A stretch of DNA of 64,000 nucleotides from Eupransor demetentiae. GTDB lineage: Bacteria > Bacillota > Bacilli > Lactobacillales > Lactobacillaceae. The DNA is taken from contig NZ_CAWVOH010000002.1 of assembly GCF_963930865.1 (NCBI RefSeq), positions 248,001-312,000 on the forward strand, read 5' to 3'. The notes under the pieces were generated by a model. That model saw only the letters and a program-made list of their open reading frames with translations, did not search any database and was not told where the DNA came from. How positions within the stretch are numbered: the stretch's first letter is position 1; each line of letters starts with the position of its first letter. Below, piece by piece: positions 51,704-60,380 of this stretch. The position numbers were made by a program, and so were the translations under genes.

Positions 51704-52397
51704 ACTTATGATTGTAACGCTTTGCCAACCAATCACCAACAACTTGCACAATCAAAACGAAGACAAGTACGAGGAAAGTGGCGACCAAAGTTGTGTCGGT
51801 TGCGAAACGATTGTAACCATAGGCGATGGCCATGTTACCAAGACCTCCGGCACCGATGGCACCGGCCATGGCAGTTAATCCAATTAATGAAATCAAAGTA
51901 ACCGTGGAAACACGGATGATTTCTGAGCGGCCTTCACGGAAGTAAACACCGAAGACGATGTCCCAAAATGAAGCTCCGACTGCTTGGGCAGCTTCAACGA
52001 TACCACCATCCACTTCAGTCAAAGCCACTTGGATTTGACGAGCGTAGAAGGGGAAAACACCTAGTGAAAGTGGCACGAGGGCGGCAGTGGTACCGATTTG
52101 CGTACCCACAATCAGCTTGGTAAAGGGCGCAATGAAGGCCAGCAAGATAATGAAAGGTACGGCACGAAAGATTGAAACAATCTTGTCGGTAATCCAGTAC
52201 AAAGTACGGTTAGGCGTGATACCGCGGGGGCTAGTCACCACAAGGGCGATTCCAAAGATCAAACCCAGGATACCACCGAAGAAGGCGGACCAGAAGGTCA
52301 TGAAAATCGTTTGGGTAATGGCTGTCCACCAACCAGTGTCACCAGTCCAACCTTGATAAATAACGTTGGGAAAAGTTTGATTAATCCATGTACTCAT
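51702..52397 (-). CDS. metI: Methionine ABC transporter permease MetI
   Basis: MetI is the membrane subunit of the MetNIQ importer for L- and D-methionine. The 231-residue protein has five or six helices, and the EAA loop appears as EAAQAVGASFWDIVFGVYFREGRSEI. The start codon overlaps metN by 4 bases. It is the last gene of the operon metQ-metN-metI and ends in a terminator. Confidence 0.94.
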   Translation of the reverse strand: MSTWINQTFPNVIYQGWTGDTGWWTAITQTIFMTFWSAFFGGILGLIFGIALVVTSPRGITPNRTLYWITDKIVSIFRAVPFIILLAFIAPFTKLIVGTQIGTTAALVPLSLGVFPFYARQIQVALTEVDGGIVEAAQAVGASFWDIVFGVYFREGRSEIIRVSTVTLISLIGLTAMAGAIGAGGLGNMAIAYGYNRFATDTTLVATFLVLVFVLIVQVVGDWLAKRYNHK

Positions 52398-53473
52398 AGG
52401 GCTTTCGCTCCTTTCAAAATCTCGACGCCGACACCTTGCTGAACAAGGTCAGCAATGGCATCCTGCAAGTTACCAGCAGGACCAGACAAGACAACCAAGA
52501 GGGAACCAACTTCGTTTCCTTGAAGGACTTCGATGTTTCCATACAAGATGTTGGCCTGTACTTGATACTCACGGTAAATGCTTGCAATCAAAGCCTTGTT
52601 GGTACTCTTACCCGTGTAATCCAAGCGGGCAAAGATTTCGTTTGGCAACAATTGCTGTACGAACGGCTGCTCGGAAATGACCTTGATGGTCTGGTTCAGG
52701 TTGGTGGTCGTTTCGATAAATTCCTGGGTCAACGTTTCCTTTGGGTTGGCGAAGATATCGAGCAAAGAACCGCGTTCGATAATCTGACCATCTTGCATAA
52801 CGGCGACCTTGTTGGCGATGGCCTTCACGGCTTCCATTTCATGGGTAATCAAGAGAATGGTCAAACCGTATTCCTGGTTCAACTTCTTCAAAAGCTCCAA
52901 AATCTGGTTGGTTGTTTTAGGATCCAAGGCAGAAGTGGCTTCATCTGAAATCAAAATCTTAGGATCGTTGGCCAAGGCACGGGCGATGGCGACACGCTGC
53001 TTTTGTCCACCGGAAAGTTGACTTGGATACTGCTCAGCACGGTCAGATAATTCAACCAAGGCAAGCAATTCCTTAACCTTTGCGTCACGTTCCTTTTCCT
53101 TAAGAGGGGAATGTTCCAAAGCAAAGGCAACGTTTTCAGCAACGGTACGTTCGTTCAAAAGATTGAAATGCTGGAAAATCATTCCAATCTTGCGGCGTTC
53201 CTGGCGCAATTGACCCTTGCCAATACGCTTTGTGCTGCCTTCACCCTTGTTAAAGAAAGTCTTGCCGTCTACCACAACAGAACCCTTGGTTGGTTCCTGC
53301 AACAAATTGATGGTACGAACTAAAGTTGACTTTCCGGCTCCAGAGTATCCTACGATTCCGTAAACATCGCCAGCATTAACATCCAAGGAAACGTCTTGGA
53401 CGGCATTAATGGTGCGCTGCTTTTGGACGAAGGAAACATCAATATTTTTTAGTGAAATAATTGTTTCGCTCAT
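52394..53473 (-). CDS. metN: Methionine ABC transporter ATPase MetN
   Basis: This is the ATPase of the methionine importer. Walker A GYSGAGKST, the signature LSGGQKQRVAIARAL and Walker B ILISDEATSALDP are present in the first 250 residues. The C-terminal part (about 275-359) is the NIL domain that binds methionine and inhibits transport in MetN. The length of 359 residues is normal. It lies between metQ (27 bases upstream) and metI. Confidence 0.95.
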   Translation of the reverse strand: MSETIISLKNIDVSFVQKQRTINAVQDVSLDVNAGDVYGIVGYSGAGKSTLVRTINLLQEPTKGSVVVDGKTFFNKGEGSTKRIGKGQLRQERRKIGMIFQHFNLLNERTVAENVAFALEHSPLKEKERDAKVKELLALVELSDRAEQYPSQLSGGQKQRVAIARALANDPKILISDEATSALDPKTTNQILELLKKLNQEYGLTILLITHEMEAVKAIANKVAVMQDGQIIERGSLLDIFANPKETLTQEFIETTTNLNQTIKVISEQPFVQQLLPNEIFARLDYTGKSTNKALIASIYREYQVQANILYGNIEVLQGNEVGSLLVVLSGPAGNLQDAIADLVQQGVGVEILKGAKAL

Positions 53474-53500
53474 GACTTTTACCTTTCTATAGAAGAGAGT

Positions 53501-54340
53501 TTATTTCTTGTAATCCCAAACGGTGATTTCAGCACCCTTGTAGTATTTGTTAACCAGTTCCTTGGTCTTTTCAGTTTGAAGGGCCTTAACCACCTTCTTG
53601 TAGTTCTCGTTATCCTTGTCCTTTTTGTTAGCGGCAATGAAGTTAAAGAACTGGGTGGTGTCCTTGTTCAAACCTTCAACGTAGATGGCTGAGTTGAAAT
53701 CAATCTTGGCTGACTTGGCGAAGTTGGTGTTGATGACCGCACCAGCGAAAGAAGCATCTGACAAGGAAGTTGGGGTCTGGGAAGCATCAACGGGCTTGAT
53801 AACCAAGTTCTTAGGGTTGTCCGTAATATCCTTAGTCGTGGCCTTGTTGGTGTCCTTCAACTTGATCAAACCAGCTGCGGCAAGCAGGTGAAGGGCACGG
53901 TTTTCGTTGGTCACATCGTTTGGAATAGCGATTTGGTCACCGTCCGAGAAGTCGTCCTTGTTTTGGTACTTGTTGGAGTACAGACGTAATGGCGTCGTCC
54001 AAGTGTCACCAATCGAAACGATGTCGCCGTGGTTGGCCTTGTTCCAGTTTTCCAAGAATGGGTAGTTTTGGAAGGCGTTCAAATCGATGTCGTGGTTGGC
54101 CAGAGCCTTGTTAGGCTGTGAATAATCGTTGAACTTGACCGTCTTAAGGGTAATTCCATACTTTTCCTTAGCGGTTTTGATGGTCTGGGCCCAAATTTGA
54201 TCTTCATTCTTATCACCGGCCATGACACCGATGGTCACCGTCTTGTTGTTAGACTGTGGGTGATTGAAGAAAGAAAAATAGGCAGCGACAATCATGACGA
54301 GGGCGAAGATACCCAAATTAATTTTACTTTTGCGACTCAT
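53501..54340 (-). CDS. metQ: Methionine-binding protein MetQ without a lipobox
   Basis: MetQ is the binding protein of the importer. The NlpA/MetQ fold is clear (TIGVMAGDKNEDQIW, VKFNDYSQPNKALANHDIDLNAFQ, IGDTWTTPLRLYS, IPNDVTNENRALHLL). Most Gram-positive MetQ proteins are lipoproteins with an LxxC lipobox. Here the N-terminus is MSRKSKINLGIFALVMIVAAYF followed by FFNHPQSNNK, with no cysteine anywhere in the 279 residues. It is probably held by an uncleaved N-terminal helix. The first gene after the T-box; GGAGAGACTT precedes the ATG. Confidence 0.92.
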   Translation of the reverse strand: MSRKSKINLGIFALVMIVAAYFSFFNHPQSNNKTVTIGVMAGDKNEDQIWAQTIKTAKEKYGITLKTVKFNDYSQPNKALANHDIDLNAFQNYPFLENWNKANHGDIVSIGDTWTTPLRLYSNKYQNKDDFSDGDQIAIPNDVTNENRALHLLAAAGLIKLKDTNKATTKDITDNPKNLVIKPVDASQTPTSLSDASFAGAVINTNFAKSAKIDFNSAIYVEGLNKDTTQFFNFIAANKKDKDNENYKKVVKALQTEKTKELVNKYYKGAEITVWDYKK

Positions 54341-54365
54341 AAGTCTCTCCTTTGTTTTTTGGCAA

Positions 54366-54665
54366 CAAAAAAAGTCGCTCCCAACCCTAAATTAAGGATA
54401 CAGAAGCGACAATCGCGTTACCATTCTGAGGTTTTTATCCCTGATTGCTCAGAAACTGCTCACTAACCATCGGGCCACGGGAGATGATCCTAGCCGAATG
54501 GTGTGCCGGGTAACGACGGCCAATTCGTCAACTGCTAACGGTAAACCGAATCACAGCTGCCAATCACAGATCATTTTCATCTTCGCCCTCACGAAAGCTT
54601 GCACCAACCACTTTCTCTCTCAGCTTTGCTTGAAGATTACTTTTCTGCTCAACTTGTTTAATATT
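54366..54665 (-). promoter_or_regulatory. Methionine T-box riboswitch upstream of metQNI
   Basis: On the minus strand the leader has the T-box core AGAATGGTAACGCG (54427-54414) overlapping the 3' terminator GTCGCT/GGGAGCGAC-type stem (54410-54374) with a seven-T tail. Stem I with the GA-rich AGAGAG motif lies at about 54620. A specifier loop with ATG in GAAGATGAAAATGATC at about 54570-54555 fits methionine. Uncharged tRNA-Met should stabilise the antiterminator and switch on the importer. The specifier assignment rests on this ATG and on the genes downstream. Confidence 0.9.
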
Positions 54666-54672
54666 TGACTCT

Positions 54673-54701
54673 ATCCTACAAGGCAAGAAAGCGTCTGTCA
54701 A
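54673..54701 (-). promoter_or_regulatory. Promoter of the T-box and metQNI
   Basis: On the minus strand TTGACA (54701-54696), 17 bases, TAGGAT (54678-54673). Confidence 0.75.
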
Positions 54702-54792
54702 GAGAAATATGATTTTTTAATGAGTAAATGATCGCTTATTGAGGACTTCTTCTGTTAGAATTGGGAAACGTTACTATCTGGGGGAAAGCACT

Positions 54793-55974
54793 TTGAGAAA
54801 AAAAGAATATTTAATTGGAATCTTCGGCATTTTGCTCATCGGAGCGAATTTGCGTCTACCAATTACGATGGTACCGCCATTTTTGCCGGAAATTGACCAT
54901 CTCTTTGGCTTAGCAACGAGTGTCAATGGCTTGTTGACGACGATTCCTTTGTTGATGTTTGCCTTGCTGTCACCACTAGTGGCTTCCTGGGGTGTTCGCC
55001 TTGGCAATGTTAAAGTCTTGTTTTATGCCCTAATCATTTTGGCTCTGGGGAGTTTTCTTCGTTCGATTCCAAATGTCTGGGCCCTCTTTATTGGGACCAT
55101 CACCGTTGGAATTGGGATTTCGGGCGGCAATGTCCTTTTGCCCAGTATCATTCAAGAATACTTTGCTAATAAAGCAACCCTGATAACGGGCCTATACCTC
55201 ACAACCATGAGTGTTTTTGCTGCTATCGGGACGGGTGGGATTGTGCCCCTCTTTCAAAAGACCGGTTATAGTGCTGCAATCCTGGTGCTATCTTCTTTTA
55301 GTTTGTTCGCTTTACTTTTGTGGACCCGCTTTTCGATCAAACTGCCTGCAAAGGAAGTCGAAAAGACGATTAGTCGGCAGACTGCGCAAAAATATTCGGT
55401 TAAGGGCGCCAAGTTGACTTGGTTGGTTACGCTTTATTTTGGGATTCAGTCACTCTTAGCCTATTCCCTAATTGCTTGGTTACCGAGCTACTGGGTACAT
55501 GTCCGTTTCTCAACTACGCTAGCGGGCTTGCTGATGACCTTCTTCGTCTTGGTGGGCATTCCGATGACGATGTTAATTCCTTTCGTAGCGCGAACGAAGC
55601 AGGGGACTCTTGCGCTGACGATTGTGATTGGCTTGGGGATGATGCTTGGAACGCTTAGTCTAATTATTTCATCGCAAAATTTTGGACTCAACCTCTTTTG
55701 TGCCATTTTGCTGGGGATGACAACGGTTTCAGCCTTTAGCTTGAGTATTGTCTTTTTTCAGCAGAAAACATCCTCCTATGAACAAACCGCTGAACTGTCT
55801 GGAACGGCCCAGTCAATCGGCTATTTGTTGGCGGGGACAGGGCCGTTGCTTTCCGGTATTCTGGTTGACCATTTCCATTCCTGGCCGCTTGTCTTTGCTA
55901 TATATGTTGGCTTGGCCTGCCTGCTACTTCTCGTGGGAATCGTAATCGCTTTTAGCAAACCCATTAAGGGCTGA
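54793..55974 (+). CDS. MFS transporter, CynX/NimT family
   Basis: This 393-residue protein has about 12 transmembrane helices. The N-terminal LLIGANLRLPITMVPPFLPEI is characteristic of the CynX/NimT (cyanate or 2-nitroimidazole) branch of MFS, which also holds many uncharacterised exporters. The start is TTG at 54793, with TGGGGGAAAGCAC upstream and an extended -10 (TGTTAGAAT) about 30 bases earlier. The longer in-frame reading to 54739 has no ribosome site. The substrate is unknown. It is divergent from the met operon. Confidence 0.82.
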   Translation: MRKKEYLIGIFGILLIGANLRLPITMVPPFLPEIDHLFGLATSVNGLLTTIPLLMFALLSPLVASWGVRLGNVKVLFYALIILALGSFLRSIPNVWALFIGTITVGIGISGGNVLLPSIIQEYFANKATLITGLYLTTMSVFAAIGTGGIVPLFQKTGYSAAILVLSSFSLFALLLWTRFSIKLPAKEVEKTISRQTAQKYSVKGAKLTWLVTLYFGIQSLLAYSLIAWLPSYWVHVRFSTTLAGLLMTFFVLVGIPMTMLIPFVARTKQGTLALTIVIGLGMMLGTLSLIISSQNFGLNLFCAILLGMTTVSAFSLSIVFFQQKTSSYEQTAELSGTAQSIGYLLAGTGPLLSGILVDHFHSWPLVFAIYVGLACLLLLVGIVIAFSKPIKG

Positions 55975-55990
55975 TTTAAAATATTAATTG

Positions 55991-56019
55991 TCCGATTTAA
56001 AAAAAGCTGATACAATAAT
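55991..56019 (+). promoter_or_regulatory. Promoter of the Mn riboswitch and P-type ATPase
   Basis: TTGTCC, 17 bases, TACAAT, starting at about 55989-55991 and ending at about 56017. Transcription would start just before the aptamer. Confidence 0.65.
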
Positions 56020-56033
56020 TGCAACAAGTTAAT

Positions 56034-56141
56034 TTCTGAGGGAGTAACTGACGAAATGTTCGTGGCCAAATCGTCAAAGCAAAACAGCAATGTTTTATAT
56101 CGCGCTTGGGCGCCGGTTTGGCATTAAACAGTGAGACTCAT
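56034..56141 (+). promoter_or_regulatory. yybP-ykoY manganese riboswitch aptamer
   Basis: The stem CTGAG/CTCA encloses the conserved GGGAGTAAC, a short hairpin ACGAAATGTTCGT, then ATCGTCAAAGC and the GCGCCGGTTTGG segment. That is the order of conserved elements in yybP-ykoY aptamers, which bind Mn2+ with Mg2+ between two docked loops. Mn2+ binding is expected to block the terminator that follows and allow expression of the ATPase. Confidence 0.85.
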
Positions 56142-56178
56142 ATAAGGGCTATTTTCTGCGCTTATATGGGTCTTTTTC
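56136..56178 (+). terminator. Expression-platform terminator of the Mn riboswitch
   Basis: ACTCATATAAG and CTTATATGGGT form an 11-bp stem (one G-T pair) followed by CTTTTTC. The first bases ACTCA also belong to the aptamer closing stem, so the two structures compete. Confidence 0.85.
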
Positions 56179-56214
56179 TTTTCAGAAATTACTAAAAATA
56201 AAGGAGAATATACA

Positions 56215-58875
56215 TTGGAACAACCTTTCTATAAGCAAAGCAGCCAGGAAGTCCTTGCCAATTTGACGACGACGCGTGAAGCTGGTTTGAGTCAGGCCCA
56301 AGTCCAAGATCGTCTTGAAACCAACGGTCCCAACCAGTTGCAAGCGGCTAAGACTTCATCAATCTGGCAAAAATTTGTCGACCAGTTTAAGGACTTGATG
56401 ATTGCCATCTTGTTGGTCGCCGCTGTGGTGGCCGCCTTTACTGGCGAATTGACGGATGCCATCTTTATTTTGGCCATCGTGATTATCAACGCCGTCTTCG
56501 GTGTTTTCCAAGAAACTCGTGCAGAGGGTGCCATTCAGGCCCTTCAAGAGATGTCGACGCCCAACGCCAATGTCATGCGTGATGGCCGTGACCAAGAGGT
56601 TTCGGCCCCTGACTTAGTGGTCGGTGACATTGTTTATTTGGAAGCCGGTGATGTTGTGCCCGCTGATTTGCGTTTACTCGAATCAGCATCTTTGCAAATT
56701 GAAGAATCTTCTTTGACCGGTGAATCGGTACCGGTTCAAAAACAAGATGCCGCCTTGCCTGACGAAGACCTGCCACTTGGCGACCGCTCCAACTTGGCCT
56801 TCATGAACACCAACGTGACCTATGGTCGTGGCGTCGGGGTCGTGGTGGCCACCGGAATGGATACAGAGATTGGTCATATCGCCGGCGCTTTGGCGAATAC
56901 GGCTGAAACCAAGACGCCATTGCAGGAAAACTTGGCACAACTGGGTCGTATTTTGACCTACTTGATTCTTGGCATCGCCGCCTTGACCTTCGTGGTCGGC
57001 ATGATCCGCCATCAAGAATCCTTCTTGAACATGCTTTTGACTTCGATTTCCTTGGCCGTTGCCGCCATCCCCGAAGGTTTGCCCGCCATCGTTACCATTA
57101 CCTTGGCCTTGGGAACCACGCGAATGGCTGCCCGCCACGCCTTGGTGCGTAAGTTGCCCGCAGTGGAAACCCTCGGTTCAACGGACATCATTGGTTCCGA
57201 TAAGACCGGTACTTTGACCCAAAATAAGATGACCGTCGAAAAGATGGTAGTTAATGGGCAAGTCGAAGACGTCGCCAACACCAGTGAATTAACTGGTACA
57301 GCCGCTCGTTTGGCCGACATCATGGCCCTAAACAACGATACGAAGCGCACCGATGAAGGTTTGGTTGGCGACCCAACCGAAACGGCTTTGATTGCCTTTA
57401 ACGAAAATCACGGTCGTAACTTGGATGAACTTTTCGCTAAGATGCCTCGTCAAGACGAAATTCCTTTCGATTCTGAACGTAAGTTGATGGCCACTTTGAA
57501 CCCGGCACCACAGGGTTATCTTGTGACGGTCAAGGGAGCACCCGACGAATTGTTGAAGCGGGTCACCCAGATTGAAATGAATGGCGAAGTTCGGCCCTTG
57601 GACGATGAAATGCGTCAGCGCCTACTCCAAATTAACGGTGATTTGGCGCGCCAAGCACTACGTGTTTTGGCCTTCGCCTACAAGTTGGTTGACAAAAAGC
57701 CTGCTGAAATGACCAGTGAAAAGGTCGAAACTGATTTGATCTTTGCCGGTTTTGTCGGCATGATTGACCCAGAACGTCCCGAAGTTGCCCAAGCGGTTGC
57801 CGAAGCCAAGTCCGCCGGTATTCGCCCAATCATGATTACGGGTGACCACCGGGATACGGCTGCTGCCATCGCCCAACGTCTAGGAATTTTGGATAAAAAT
57901 GATTTGGACACGGCCGTTATTTCCGGTTCTGATTTGGATGCCATGTCAGAAGAAGAATTTGCCGACCGGGTTACGCAGTATTCCGTCTATGCCCGTGTGG
58001 CACCAGAACACAAGGTTAAAATTGTCAAGGCTTGGCAGGACCGCGGTAAGGTCGTTGCCATGACTGGCGACGGCGTTAATGATGCCCCTGCCTTGAAAAC
58101 TGCCGATATTGGAATTGCCATGGGAATCACCGGAACAGAAGTTTCCAAGGGAGCTTCTGACATGGTCTTGGCCGATGATAATTTCGCGACGATTGTCCAT
58201 GCTGTTGAAGAAGGGCGTAAGGTCTTCCGTAACATCCAGAAGTCCTTGCAGTACTTGCTCGCTTCAAACTTGGCCGAAGTGATTTCAATTTTTGTCATGA
58301 CCTTGCTCGGTTGGAACATTTTGGCACCGGTTATGATTCTTTGGATTAACTTGGTAACGGATACCTTGCCAGCGATTGCGCTGGGTGTTGAACCGGCTGA
58401 AAAGGGCATTATGCAACAAAAGCCCCGTGGCCGTACCGCATCCTTCCTTTCTGGTGGTGTTGGGCCTGCTATCATCTGGCAGGGAATCCTGCAGGCTGTG
58501 ATTGTCCTTTCCGTTTACGGCTTTGCGCTAGCCTTTCCAGATCACCATGGGGAAGAGTTGGTTCACGCGGATGCCTTGACCATGGCCTTTATGACCCTTG
58601 GTTTGATGCAGATGTTTAACGCCATTAACGTGAAGTCCGTCTATGGCTCCATGTTGAACCGTCAGGCTTTTGCTAACAAACTCTTTAACTGGGGCTTGCT
58701 GGTTTCCTTGATTGCGATGGCCGCCGTTGTAGTAATCAAGCCATTGAACCCAATCTTCCACGTTTCCAACTTGGATCCATATCAGTGGTTCGTGGTTCTG
58801 GTAGCTGGAATTTCTGTTATTGTCATCGTGGAACTGGTAAAATTGGTGCAACGAGTAATTTTTCATAAAGGATAA
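56215..58875 (+). CDS. P2-type cation ATPase, probable Mn2+ exporter
   Basis: This 886-residue P-type ATPase is of the PacL/SERCA-like (P2A) class. The N-terminal cation-ATPase domain, TGES actuator motif, transmembrane PEGLPA (ion site), phosphorylation site DKTGTLTQNKMT and hinge TGDGVNDAPALK are all intact. In sequence alone these resemble Ca2+ pumps. The yybP-ykoY riboswitch upstream points to manganese export, as known for the lactococcal YoaB and streptococcal relatives. The start is TTG with AAAGGAGAATATACA upstream. A small soluble protein follows after 5 bases. Confidence 0.92.
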   Translation: MEQPFYKQSSQEVLANLTTTREAGLSQAQVQDRLETNGPNQLQAAKTSSIWQKFVDQFKDLMIAILLVAAVVAAFTGELTDAIFILAIVIINAVFGVFQETRAEGAIQALQEMSTPNANVMRDGRDQEVSAPDLVVGDIVYLEAGDVVPADLRLLESASLQIEESSLTGESVPVQKQDAALPDEDLPLGDRSNLAFMNTNVTYGRGVGVVVATGMDTEIGHIAGALANTAETKTPLQENLAQLGRILTYLILGIAALTFVVGMIRHQESFLNMLLTSISLAVAAIPEGLPAIVTITLALGTTRMAARHALVRKLPAVETLGSTDIIGSDKTGTLTQNKMTVEKMVVNGQVEDVANTSELTGTAARLADIMALNNDTKRTDEGLVGDPTETALIAFNENHGRNLDELFAKMPRQDEIPFDSERKLMATLNPAPQGYLVTVKGAPDELLKRVTQIEMNGEVRPLDDEMRQRLLQINGDLARQALRVLAFAYKLVDKKPAEMTSEKVETDLIFAGFVGMIDPERPEVAQAVAEAKSAGIRPIMITGDHRDTAAAIAQRLGILDKNDLDTAVISGSDLDAMSEEEFADRVTQYSVYARVAPEHKVKIVKAWQDRGKVVAMTGDGVNDAPALKTADIGIAMGITGTEVSKGASDMVLADDNFATIVHAVEEGRKVFRNIQKSLQYLLASNLAEVISIFVMTLLGWNILAPVMILWINLVTDTLPAIALGVEPAEKGIMQQKPRGRTASFLSGGVGPAIIWQGILQAVIVLSVYGFALAFPDHHGEELVHADALTMAFMTLGLMQMFNAINVKSVYGSMLNRQAFANKLFNWGLLVSLIAMAAVVVIKPLNPIFHVSNLDPYQWFVVLVAGISVIVIVELVKLVQRVIFHKG

Positions 58876-58880
58876 TAGCG

Positions 58881-59324
58881 ATGCCTAAATTTAACCCTAA
58901 GCAACTACAACACTATGTACAATCACTACAAGCGGTCTTGCAATCAACGCAGGACCAGGCCAACCACGTTTCACCTTACTTCGTGAAGTTGGATGACGCC
59001 CGCCAAGAAAAGAAGCTTTCCGAAATGGATTCCGTTGAATTCAAGGAAATTAAGGCTGAATTCGATGACGCAGTGACTTGCTACGAAGACAACGCCAAGA
59101 AGTTGGCGGCTTTGCAAGCACCCGTGCGCTGGCTAGGCGCTCACAAGTCATTGGTTAAGAACTATGACGAATACGCTAAGGCCACCAAGATGATGGCCGA
59201 TGCCTTGGATGCTGATAAGCAAACGATTGATGAAGAACACTTCACTCAGTCAGAAAATGATCAAGAACTCTACATGGGCAAGGTGCAAGCCAACGTAACC
59301 AAGATTTTTGGTTCGGCCATGTAA
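58881..59324 (+). CDS. Small helical protein co-transcribed with the cation ATPase
   Basis: This 147-residue soluble protein is almost wholly helical and charged. Its first half (NPKQLQHYVQSLQAVLQSTQDQANHV) and the later KEIKAEFDDAVTCYEDNAKKLAAL have heptad-like spacing. There is no transmembrane segment and one cysteine. I recognise no family. It begins 5 bases after the ATPase stop, with AAAGGATAATAGC as ribosome site, so it is in the Mn riboswitch operon and may serve metal handling or the pump; that is inference from position only. Confidence 0.65.
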   Translation: MPKFNPKQLQHYVQSLQAVLQSTQDQANHVSPYFVKLDDARQEKKLSEMDSVEFKEIKAEFDDAVTCYEDNAKKLAALQAPVRWLGAHKSLVKNYDEYAKATKMMADALDADKQTIDEEHFTQSENDQELYMGKVQANVTKIFGSAM

Positions 59325-59328
59325 AAAG

Positions 59329-59360
59329 AAAAGCAACTTTCTTAGGAAAGTTGCTTTTTT
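59329..59360. terminator. Bidirectional terminator
   Basis: AAAAGCAACTTTC-TTAG-GAAAGTTGCTTTTTT between convergent genes. Confidence 0.92.
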
Positions 59361-60331
59361 ATTGCTGTCAAAACTTTTTGGCTATAGCGGCCTGCATTAA
59401 CTTTGTCGGCCAAGGGCTGTAAATTGGTTTGCCAGTCCTGATATTGCTGGACGGTCACGTCCGCAACGCGCTTTAGCTGGCTTAAATCATCGATGGTTAA
59501 ACCAATGCCCTGGGATTTAATCACTTGCCCAAGATAGGATTGGGACCAGGCGATTAGGGGCAGGCCAGCTTTGAGGTAGAGCGAAGCCTTGTGAGGTGCA
59601 TTCCAGCGGGTATAGCTTTGATACTTTTTATCATCAAAGTCGTTATCCCAAAGGAGGCCGAAGCCGCTCTTGAATTCAAAGGCGATTTCGTCCGGAGCAT
59701 AGTTTCCCCGCCAAGTGATATCGGCTGGAAAATCAAAATCCCGCCACTTCTTGGGTTTGCTACCAAAGAGGGTGATTTCAGGGCCAGCATATTCTTGCAG
59801 CCAGGGTGACTTTTGGAAGGTGCCGGCGAAGTTGATCTTCTTACTATACTCAGCTCCCGCTGGGACGGGGCCAAGGTAGTCAAAGAGTCCTTGCACCACG
59901 AAGGGCTTGTCGATGCCATGTTCACGGAGTTTATTTGCCATTGCTGGGGAATGAACGACGATTAAGTCGTAGTGCTTAAGTAAGGCGAATTCCCAGGGAT
60001 TTTCTTTCTTTAAACGTAGTGGTTCTAAATCATGAATGAGGAGGGCCTTTTTCACGCCGACCTGTGAAAGTGACTGACTAAAGCCTTCTTCAAAGGCCTG
60101 GCTCATATAGCTGGGAAATTGGTGCAGGACAATGTCACCGGCAGAAAGGTTCTTGGTCCAGGTCCGGATTTTTTCCTGGCGGACTCCTTGGCCAAATCTT
60201 TGGTCATTGTAGCGTTCTAATGGTAAAATTTTCCAGTTAGATGCTGCCGCGATTTTTGCATAGTCATCCTTGGCTTTCAAGGCACCGGCGGGCATCCAGG
60301 GTTCAATTGTTTGCGTGATATAGGCTGTCAT
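59342..60331 (-). CDS. Gtf3-like glycosyltransferase
   Basis: This 329-residue soluble protein has a GT-B-like layout: an N-terminal half with HQFPSYMSQAFEEGF and LLIHDLEPLR, and a C-terminal half with GTFQKSPWL, LLWDNDF and NAPHKASLYLKAGLPLIAWSQS. The last motif is typical of the Gtf3/beta-1,6-galactofuranosyltransferase group, which extends glycans on Ser-rich surface proteins or makes exopolysaccharide. No such acceptor or partner gene is nearby, so the pathway is not known. It is monocistronic and its stop lies inside the shared terminator. Confidence 0.72.
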   Translation of the reverse strand: MTAYITQTIEPWMPAGALKAKDDYAKIAAASNWKILPLERYNDQRFGQGVRQEKIRTWTKNLSAGDIVLHQFPSYMSQAFEEGFSQSLSQVGVKKALLIHDLEPLRLKKENPWEFALLKHYDLIVVHSPAMANKLREHGIDKPFVVQGLFDYLGPVPAGAEYSKKINFAGTFQKSPWLQEYAGPEITLFGSKPKKWRDFDFPADITWRGNYAPDEIAFEFKSGFGLLWDNDFDDKKYQSYTRWNAPHKASLYLKAGLPLIAWSQSYLGQVIKSQGIGLTIDDLSQLKRVADVTVQQYQDWQTNLQPLADKVNAGRYSQKVLTAIKKQLS

Positions 60332-60380
60332 GGGCTTAATTATAGCAAAGCTAACATTTAAAAACGGGGGAGATAGACTG

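Noticed and set aside
54366..54665. SAM riboswitch upstream of metQNI
   Set aside because: The conserved AGAATGGTAACGCG T-box core next to the terminator identifies a T-box, and no S-box motifs were seen.
56215..58875. Calcium pump as first reading of the P-type ATPase
   Set aside because: The protein motifs alone do allow it, but the yybP-ykoY riboswitch directly upstream favours manganese.
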